A DNA stretch of 64,000 bases from Desulfosarcina ovata subsp. ovata. GTDB taxonomy: Bacteria > Desulfobacterota > Desulfobacteria > Desulfobacterales > Desulfosarcinaceae. A model generated the notes under the pieces. It was not told the DNA's origin, did not search any database, and saw only the letters and a program-made list of their open reading frames with translations. How positions within the stretch are numbered: position 1 is the first letter of the stretch; every line of letters starts with the position of its first letter. The stretch spans positions 6,883,501 to 6,947,500 of the forward strand of contig NZ_AP021879.1 in NCBI RefSeq assembly GCF_009689005.1, in the 5' to 3' direction. Positions 57,762-64,000 of the stretch are shown one piece after another. Made by a program: the position numbers and the translations under genes.

Positions 57762-59908
57762 TGCTCACCTTTTGCCCGAACCGGTATTTCAATCGGCACG
57801 GCGATGCCGACCTGAATGGCTACGGGCGTGTAAAGGTCAATGCGCTCCTCCGGCGTGGTAATCGACACAACCAGGGCATACCGTGTCCGGCGATCCCAAC
57901 GCTTTAGATGGGCCCGCTCCCGCCACCAACCAATACGCGGATAAATCGCAATAATATGGGAATCCGCCAGTTCTTGCGCCGTACCCTGCCAGATATCAGA
58001 ATGTATCGAGCCTCTATCGCGTGCCTGACCGATCCTCCAGTACTTGGAAGCGCTCGCGGTGCCCGGATGACCTTCCTCTTCGTCCCTGGAGGCCTTATTG
58101 ATTCTTTTGATCAACTCCTCTTTTCCTTCGCCAGGTGAATTCAGTTCGAACCGCAACGCGTGGGATGCGTAGCGATATCGATCCTGCCATCCGATCTCGC
58201 CGGGGCCGGGCTCGATGAAATAGGAAAGCGTCACCCGCATCTCCACGTCCGTTTCATCCGGCAGGCCGCGCAACACATCTTTTGGCCAGGGCAATTCATA
58301 CAAGTGCATATCCTTGGTCCGGTAGCCGGACGTTGGATTTCCTGAATCATCTCTTTTTTTGTCAAAGGGCTGTAATTCGGCCTGGGCGATCAAAGTCAGA
58401 CTGTTGGATGCACTGAAAAGTGCACGTTCCAGGTTGGGCACACCATAACCGCATATGCTGAGCAGTTTCTTCAGGGCGGTTTTCGATCCATCACCGCTAA
58501 ACTGTTGCCAAAGGCCCTCAGGCCAACTGGCGGAGTGTACCAGCAGGGCGCGAATGGTTTCCGGCCAGAATTCAGGGTACTGGGCCTGAATCCGGGCAGC
58601 CATCCAGGCACCCTGGGCTGTTGCAGCACTGGTCATATTGAATGGGTGAAAATGACTTCTTTGTGGATCATAATAGGTGGAGAGCAAGGAAAGATCGTCA
58701 CATTCCGTAGCAAAACCATTTGCATCGCTAGCCAGGTTGCCACCTTCAAGCACGATTTCCGGCTTGTTCGGCCATTTGTTGTCTTCCCAGCACAATGATG
58801 TGGTTGAAAAAGGAGACAGCCCGCTTTTGGGAGCCATCGGGTTATAGTCTTCAAACGTTCGATCCTGAATGGCGTCCAGTTCGGTATAGGCGCCAACCGT
58901 CAATGCATTCCAGGATTGACCCGGATCATGAATCGAGTCGGTCAGCTGAGAGCTCGGATATTCTGCCCATCCAGCCGGGTCTGCATTGCCGGCACTGACG
59001 ATCAGCAACCTTCGAGTATCATCGTTCGTCCCGGCGGCAATCTGATCCAATTGTCCTGACCAGGAACTCGGCCGGCCCTGGTCGCGGGTATCCGCGGCAG
59101 CCACGGCCATACAGTGGATTCGTTTTCGATCCGGTGCCTTGATCTCAGCCCGACTGATTCCCTGTGACGTGATATGTCCCCACAATTCGGTTGGGTTGGC
59201 ACCTTCCGGCGGGAGAATTTTGACGGATTCAAGGCAGTGGTTGAGGTTTATTGGGTTGTTGCCTGAAAGCGCTTCGACCAGATCGCCATAAGCTGCTATC
59301 CCGGCCATCAATGTGCCGTGTTTATCGTGGTCATGGGTCCCCCATGACGGATCTACAGCCTGGCAGTCGACATCGCTTAGAACCGGTCCAATGATGGGAT
59401 GACCGTTGTTTACGCCAGTGTCCAGGATGCATACGGAAACATCAGGGACCAGTTCATATCGCGTTCGCTCCAACAGATCACGTACCCACTCGGCTTGGTC
59501 CTTGTTCCGCAATCCCGTCCAGAATTCGGCAGTGCTTTTTGCCCGCCTGTATTCGGCAATGTCATCGGATAATTGTGAAAGCTGGGCCAATTGATCGCGA
59601 TTGGCCAAAACGAGTTTAACGGCCCGTTCCGGGAAGCGGATAATCCCGGTCTTCGATGGCAATTGTAATTTTTTTAGGAGTGTTTCAAAACCCGAAATGA
59701 CCGCATCGGTATCGTTACTCAACCAGATTTCACACCATTGAGGCGTGTGGTCGGGAATCAGGGATTTTGCATCCTGCCAGAAGGATTCGATGGAGAGCGC
59801 TTTTCGGATATCCGCTATGCTGTTGATCAGGTCGGCATTCTTTGGCCGCCCTTTTTCAGTATTCTCTTCAGCGTATTCCAGGATTTTCTTCAGGAAGTGA
59901 TCTTTCAT
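57758..59908 (-). CDS. S8-family subtilase (IetS-like)
   Basis: The 716-residue protease has Asp163 (CILDTGVNNGHP), His197 (DHDKHGTLMAG), the oxyanion Asn308 (VSAGNAD) and Ser427 (NMTSAATAQGAW) in subtilisin order, with an N-terminal helical domain of about 150 residues and no signal peptide, so it is cytoplasmic. It overlaps the AAA ATPase gene upstream. A cytoplasmic subtilase paired with a small AAA ATPase is the IetA-IetS pattern, first reported as a plasmid toxin-antitoxin/incompatibility locus and later listed among phage-defence systems. Here the pair lies inside a type I restriction operon. Confidence 0.85.
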   Translation of the reverse strand: MKDHFLKKILEYAEENTEKGRPKNADLINSIADIRKALSIESFWQDAKSLIPDHTPQWCEIWLSNDTDAVISGFETLLKKLQLPSKTGIIRFPERAVKLVLANRDQLAQLSQLSDDIAEYRRAKSTAEFWTGLRNKDQAEWVRDLLERTRYELVPDVSVCILDTGVNNGHPIIGPVLSDVDCQAVDPSWGTHDHDKHGTLMAGIAAYGDLVEALSGNNPINLNHCLESVKILPPEGANPTELWGHITSQGISRAEIKAPDRKRIHCMAVAAADTRDQGRPSSWSGQLDQIAAGTNDDTRRLLIVSAGNADPAGWAEYPSSQLTDSIHDPGQSWNALTVGAYTELDAIQDRTFEDYNPMAPKSGLSPFSTTSLCWEDNKWPNKPEIVLEGGNLASDANGFATECDDLSLLSTYYDPQRSHFHPFNMTSAATAQGAWMAARIQAQYPEFWPETIRALLVHSASWPEGLWQQFSGDGSKTALKKLLSICGYGVPNLERALFSASNSLTLIAQAELQPFDKKRDDSGNPTSGYRTKDMHLYELPWPKDVLRGLPDETDVEMRVTLSYFIEPGPGEIGWQDRYRYASHALRFELNSPGEGKEELIKRINKASRDEEEGHPGTASASKYWRIGQARDRGSIHSDIWQGTAQELADSHIIAIYPRIGWWRERAHLKRWDRRTRYALVVSITTPEERIDLYTPVAIQVGIAVPIEIPVRAKGEQ

Positions 59909-60839
59909 TTATTGTCATCAACAAATCCGTTGCCGTTACCGTGTTCTTTTCCGACAAGATCATGTGTTTGATGGCATCACGGCATGCCTGGTCGATTTCC
60001 GCATGGCTCAGATCACGGCTGTCGGCGACCACCTGCTTCCATGCAAACCGAGATCCCAGGTAGGTTCCCAAAACATTCTCGATCAATCGCTTGCGTTCTT
60101 CATTGGTCGGCTGTTCGTAATACATGACATCGTCAAACCGTCTGAAAAGCGCTCGGTCAAGCAGTTTGGGGCTGTTGGTTGCGGCCACGATGATGCTGTC
60201 GGAGGCATCCTGCTCAATGAACTGCAGGAAGGCATTTAACACCCGGCGCATCTCCCCCACGTCGTTTTCCAGGGAGCGTTCACCGCCGATGGCATCGAAC
60301 TCGTCAAAAAGATACACGCCCATTTGACTTTGAATCAGGTCGAAGATCTGGCGCAGCTTGGCGCTGGTCTCCCCCATGAATTTGGTCACCAGGCGATCCA
60401 CCTGAATCGTATGTAATGGCAAATGCAGCTCGTGGGCAAGCACTTTGGCGGTCATGGTTTTTCCTGTACCGGGAGGGCCGATGAGCAGTATTTTTCGGCG
60501 ATGGGTCAAACCATGGGCTTTGAGTTTGCTTTGCTGCCGGTATTCATGAATGATCCGGTCAATTCGCATTTCCAGGGCCGTGGGAATAACCATCGCCGAT
60601 TTGGTGATATCCGGATTGTCGGAGATCACAAGCCCCAGTATGTCTTTTGGGAACTGCAGGACCACCGCGCCTCTATCCTTACGTGCCTTATCCACAATAT
60701 CGCGGATATCGTGCGCCAATGAGCTATGCCCCTGCCTGGCTTCGTGTGCGGCCACCTGCAGGGCGATGGAATAGAAACGCTCGGGATCATTTTTTAGATG
60801 GGAGCGTATCAGGGATTTTATTTGTTCAGCCGTTGCCAT
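59868..60839 (-). CDS. AAA ATPase (IetA-like)
   Basis: The 323-residue protein has one AAA domain: GPPGTGKT (121-128), LFDEFDAIG (176-184), and RALFRRFDDVMYYEQP with the arginine fingers (about 229-242). The first 85 residues are helical and family-specific. It overlaps the subtilase gene by 41 bp, so their products are probably made in fixed ratio, and the ATPase may unfold or gate substrates for the protease. Its start lies 28 bp after the hsdS stop. Confidence 0.85.
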   Translation of the reverse strand: MATAEQIKSLIRSHLKNDPERFYSIALQVAAHEARQGHSSLAHDIRDIVDKARKDRGAVVLQFPKDILGLVISDNPDITKSAMVIPTALEMRIDRIIHEYRQQSKLKAHGLTHRRKILLIGPPGTGKTMTAKVLAHELHLPLHTIQVDRLVTKFMGETSAKLRQIFDLIQSQMGVYLFDEFDAIGGERSLENDVGEMRRVLNAFLQFIEQDASDSIIVAATNSPKLLDRALFRRFDDVMYYEQPTNEERKRLIENVLGTYLGSRFAWKQVVADSRDLSHAEIDQACRDAIKHMILSEKNTVTATDLLMTINERSLPEENPGIR

Positions 60840-60867
60840 GGTGGGTTCCTTCTGGATGTTTCATATT

Positions 60868-62100
60868 CTACACCGCAACCTCGCCACTCATTAGGCGGGG
60901 AAGAAGAAGGTCGCGGGCTTTTACCAATCGTTCATTCTGTCGAATCAGAAGCGCAATTTGATTAAAGCATTTTGAAGCGAAGTCATCAAACTGATCAAGC
61001 AGGATTCTTTTAGGGAGTCCTATCTGATATTCACCAAAGCAGGATACTTGAACGCGTTGTCTACCTGATGATCCAATCATACTTTTAATGGCATTTTCCT
61101 TGAAATCATAAGTTCTTGAAAGACAATATGTGAAATAAGGACTAACTCGATCACCTCGTAACACTATGAATTCAGTAGAGCCGCAGGCCACCTCATCTTC
61201 GGCCAAGAAATTCACAAAACCGGTTTTTCCATTTTCCAAACAAGGCGTTATTCGGGCGAAGAGTACATCACCATTCCGAAATTTGACAGATGTGGGCTTA
61301 TTACGAATTTCAATATATGAATTGTTTATTGCCATACCGCTTGTAGAAAGACTTGACATAGGCACATAATGAATATCAATCCCCTTCGTTATTGTTTCTT
61401 TTGGATTGATCTCGATGATGTCTGGAACGGTCACTTTTTCCCACCCCTCCGGTACACCTCCCTTGATCTTCACATGATCATGGCCGGGAAAACGGAGATA
61501 AACAAACCACTCTTTGTAAAGCAACCGGGCCGCCTGCTCCAGCAACTGAATTCGGCGGCGGTTGTTTTCGATTAGGTCGTCGTAGGTACGCAGGATTTTT
61601 ACTACTGCTTCCTGGGTTTTCTTACCTGGTAGCTTAATAGGAATTCGACAAATTACATCCTGGTTCAAGGATGCCATCGTCGCCTTGTTTGCACATTGAG
61701 TTAGCATCCACTGTTTGTGCCCCTCTAAGCGAAGTGCATAGGAGAGGAAAAATGGGTTAATAGAATCAGTCAAGAATCTCATACGGATACAATCAGATCC
61801 TTGCATCCAACCTTCCTGTCCATCTTTAACCAGAAGGTGACGATCCACAGCGCCCTTACGACCAAAAACAATATCAGAAGACACCAATAAGTGCTTCTTT
61901 AGGCGTGTAACCACTGAATCTGGAACAAATTCGAGTTTCTCTGCCCTCAGCTCTCCATATCCGACATTTCTAACATTAATGACTGGAGTACCTTCAACTG
62001 TATAGTCCGAGGCTTTTAGCTGAGTTCCGAACGGTCCAGTTTGTATATTGATATCATTTTTTTCAATAAACTCGCCGATGAGGTGTGTGGCCCAACTCAT
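60868..62100 (-). CDS. hsdS: type I restriction-modification specificity subunit
   Basis: The 410-residue protein has two target-recognition domains (about 8-180 and 225-390), each followed by a conserved helical spacer (AVVKILRTYDDLIENNRRRIQLLEQAARLLYKEW near 170-205 and a second set before the C-terminus, NERLVKARDLLLPRLMSGEV). It reads the bipartite target site for HsdM and HsdR. Its ATG overlaps the hsdM stop (ATGA). Confidence 0.9.
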   Translation of the reverse strand: MSWATHLIGEFIEKNDINIQTGPFGTQLKASDYTVEGTPVINVRNVGYGELRAEKLEFVPDSVVTRLKKHLLVSSDIVFGRKGAVDRHLLVKDGQEGWMQGSDCIRMRFLTDSINPFFLSYALRLEGHKQWMLTQCANKATMASLNQDVICRIPIKLPGKKTQEAVVKILRTYDDLIENNRRRIQLLEQAARLLYKEWFVYLRFPGHDHVKIKGGVPEGWEKVTVPDIIEINPKETITKGIDIHYVPMSSLSTSGMAINNSYIEIRNKPTSVKFRNGDVLFARITPCLENGKTGFVNFLAEDEVACGSTEFIVLRGDRVSPYFTYCLSRTYDFKENAIKSMIGSSGRQRVQVSCFGEYQIGLPKRILLDQFDDFASKCFNQIALLIRQNERLVKARDLLLPRLMSGEVAV

Positions 62101-64000
62101 ACCCCCAACTCCTCAAAATTTTTCTTAATCGCTGCCGCCAGTTTCACAGATTCACCATTAAGGTCATCCAACTCCACATGAATCTCCCGCATGGCCTCTT
62201 CAAAATCAAAATCCTCATCCTCCTCTTCCGGAGCCACACCCACATAACGCCCCGGTGTCAGGGACCAATCATTGGCTTCGATTTCGGACTTCTCCACAAG
62301 CTTGACCAACCCTTCCACATCACACAACTTGGCATCGGGAAACCGCTCGGTCAACCAGTGGGCCTGCCGCCAGAAGTAGCGTACCTGCTTTAGCTGCTCC
62401 ACCGCCAGCCCCCGGGCTTTGTCCGCGGCTTTGCGGGCAAGATTGACCTCTTTTCCGGACCATGCATCGTTTTCACGTGCCTTGCACTCGGTTTCGCAGG
62501 TTTCAATCATTCGGGATGCCAATTTGAACAGCAAATCAGTCTGCTTGACCAGACTGCGGCTGGATTCCGCCAGGGTTGCCATCTGGTCCACGGCTTTTTT
62601 GAGCGCACCGTTGGTGGTCTTTGTTTTCTTTTTCCAGGCGGCCTGCTGCGTAGCCAGCTCTTTTTTGAAGGCTTTAATATCCTTGTCGCACTCGGCTATT
62701 GTGGAACTGAATTCCGTCCATGCTTCCGCGTGGGCATCATCTTTTGCGAGTGTCTTAATGAACGGTTGGACGACCTTTTTAAGCGAATCCAGGCAGTCCA
62801 TGAAATCCGGCAAAGGCGTAATTCCTTCGCCATTATCATCCTGGGATTCAAAACAACCGGCCGCTTCGTCCAGCATCCGCTCGCAATAAGCATGCACCTT
62901 GTTAAGATATCGTTCTGTATGGCCGCGATAAAGCGCCACGATGGCCAGGATGTTCCGCTCCTGCTCGGGTGAAAAATCATAAATTTTACGCGTCACCTTA
63001 CGATAGATGTTGCGGGCATCGATCATCAGGACCTTGTCCCGGTATGCTTCGGGCTTGGCCCGGTTCAGAAACCACAGCTCGCAGGGCACGGTCCGCGTAT
63101 AAAAAAAGTTGGACCGGATGGCGATCATGATCTCCACATCACCGGTTTCGATCAGCTTTTGGCGCACCTTGGCCTCATCCCTACCGGCGCTGGACGCCTG
63201 GGAGGACATGACAAAACCGGCCCGGCCGGTCTCATTGAGGTAGCTTTAAAAATAGCTGATCCATACATAGTTGCCGTTGGAAACCTTGTCCTTCTTGTTC
63301 ACCCCCGGTAGACCAAAGGGCACACGCGGGTCGGTCTTGACCCTGTCCGCATCGATCTCATCCACGTTGAAGGGCGGATTGGCCATCACATAATCGGCCT
63401 TGCCCACCAGTTCGTGGGGATCTTTATAATAGGTGATGGCCTTCTGGATATCGCCTTCCAGACCATGAACAGCCAGATTCATTTTGGCCAGACGGATGGT
63501 GGTGGCGTTTTTCTCCAGGCCGCGGAAAGTGAGTCGCTCGGTCGGGTTCTGGCCCTGTTCCTCCACGGTCCGTGCGCTTTGCACGAACATGCCTCCCGAC
63601 CCACAGGCCGGATCGAGCACGGTACCGCGTTCGGGATCAAGCACATGGGCAATCAACGAAACCAGGGAAATCGGGGTGAAAAACTCACCGCCATCGTGGG
63701 CCTTCTGGTCGGCAAACTGGGTAAGGAAATATTCGTAAATCCGGCCGAATACGTCACCGTCAACCTTTTTCAACTCATCGGGGTTCAGCGTGCGCAGAAG
63801 CTGCCCAATGACATCGTTGTCCAGTTCCTGGTATTCACTCTTGGGCAGTACGCCCCGCAGGCTTTCGTAATCCGTTTCGATGGATTCCATGGCCTCAATG
63901 ATCGCTTGAGCACGGTCTTCCATGTCTGGTAGCGCCACGAGGTGATCGAACTGCGCTTTCGGCCGGAGAAAAATGGAGCTTCTCTGGGAAAAATCCTCTT
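62097..64000 (-). pseudogene. hsdM: type I DNA methyltransferase HsdM, interrupted by an in-frame stop; 5' end outside window
   Basis: The N-terminal part (63246-64000 and beyond) carries DPACGSGGMF and the NPPF methylase motif (VMANPPFNVDEID). It runs to NYVWISYF and then a TAA at 63246-63248. The same frame continues without a break into SYLNETGRAGFVMSSQASSA and the ordinary C-terminal half up to the stop at 62097. In homologues the sequence reads straight through this point (WIQYFHSYLNDTGRAGFVM type), so one base change to a stop codon explains it. The segment after the stop could restart at the ATG at 63209. Methylation may be lost, or two polypeptides may complement each other. No frameshift is needed. 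Confidence 0.85.

Overview
The window looks like a chromosomal segment of a Gram-negative deltaproteobacterium, most likely a Desulfobacterota (Desulfosarcina/Desulfobacter-like) relative. This is an inference from gene content: an exosortase-linked exopolysaccharide locus with PrsT-type TPR proteins, an EpsI-fused exosortase, outer-membrane barrels and lipoproteins, and F420-hydrogenase-beta/polysaccharide pyruvyl transferase pairs. No rRNA, tRNA or CRISPR array was seen.

Region 1 (1-10.1 kb, plus strand) is a co-directional run: an ExbB proton channel fused to an extracytoplasmic DUF2341/LamG region, ExbD, an exosortase/archaeosortase-family protein, a TonB-like transducer, an outer-membrane porin, a membrane-anchored coiled-coil protein, a MauE/DoxX-thioredoxin fusion and a large TPR protein. 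It ends in a strong terminator. It reads as an energised envelope machine tied to an exosortase and is the best candidate here for an undescribed system.

Region 2 (10.2-43.2 kb) is an exopolysaccharide locus. A plus-strand ExeA-like ATPase faces minus-strand genes for a tyrosine-kinase-like ATPase, Wzz, an outer-membrane barrel, the export lipoprotein, PrsT, and two initiating sugar transferases. One transferase is broken by an internal deletion and frameshift. Next come three genes fitting diacetamido-uronic acid synthesis (oxidoreductase, aminotransferase, acetyltransferase), glycosyltransferases, a radical SAM protein, a sialidase-like beta-propeller, two pyruvyl-transferase-family proteins, an Fe-S/F420-hydrogenase-beta protein, a flippase, an FGE-like protein, an O-antigen ligase/polymerase, an acyltransferase, an EpsI-fused exosortase, APS kinase and GDP-fucose synthase. 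The middle (about 26.8-39 kb) is visibly A+T-richer than both flanks, as expected for a transferred serotype-like block. Several gene remnants mark recombination scars.

Region 3 (43.2-64 kb) is a mobile/defence island. It has two PIN-domain toxin-antitoxin pairs, duplicated fragments of cysC, an intact IS66 element with an 8-bp target duplication, an IS110 element with a long hairpin beside it, pieces of further transposases, a TOTE-type primase-helicase-PLD protein, and an HhH-GPD DNA glycosylase between direct repeats. It ends in a type I restriction-modification operon that carries an AAA ATPase/subtilase pair resembling IetAS between hsdS and hsdR. Its hsdM is cut by an in-frame stop and runs off the right edge.
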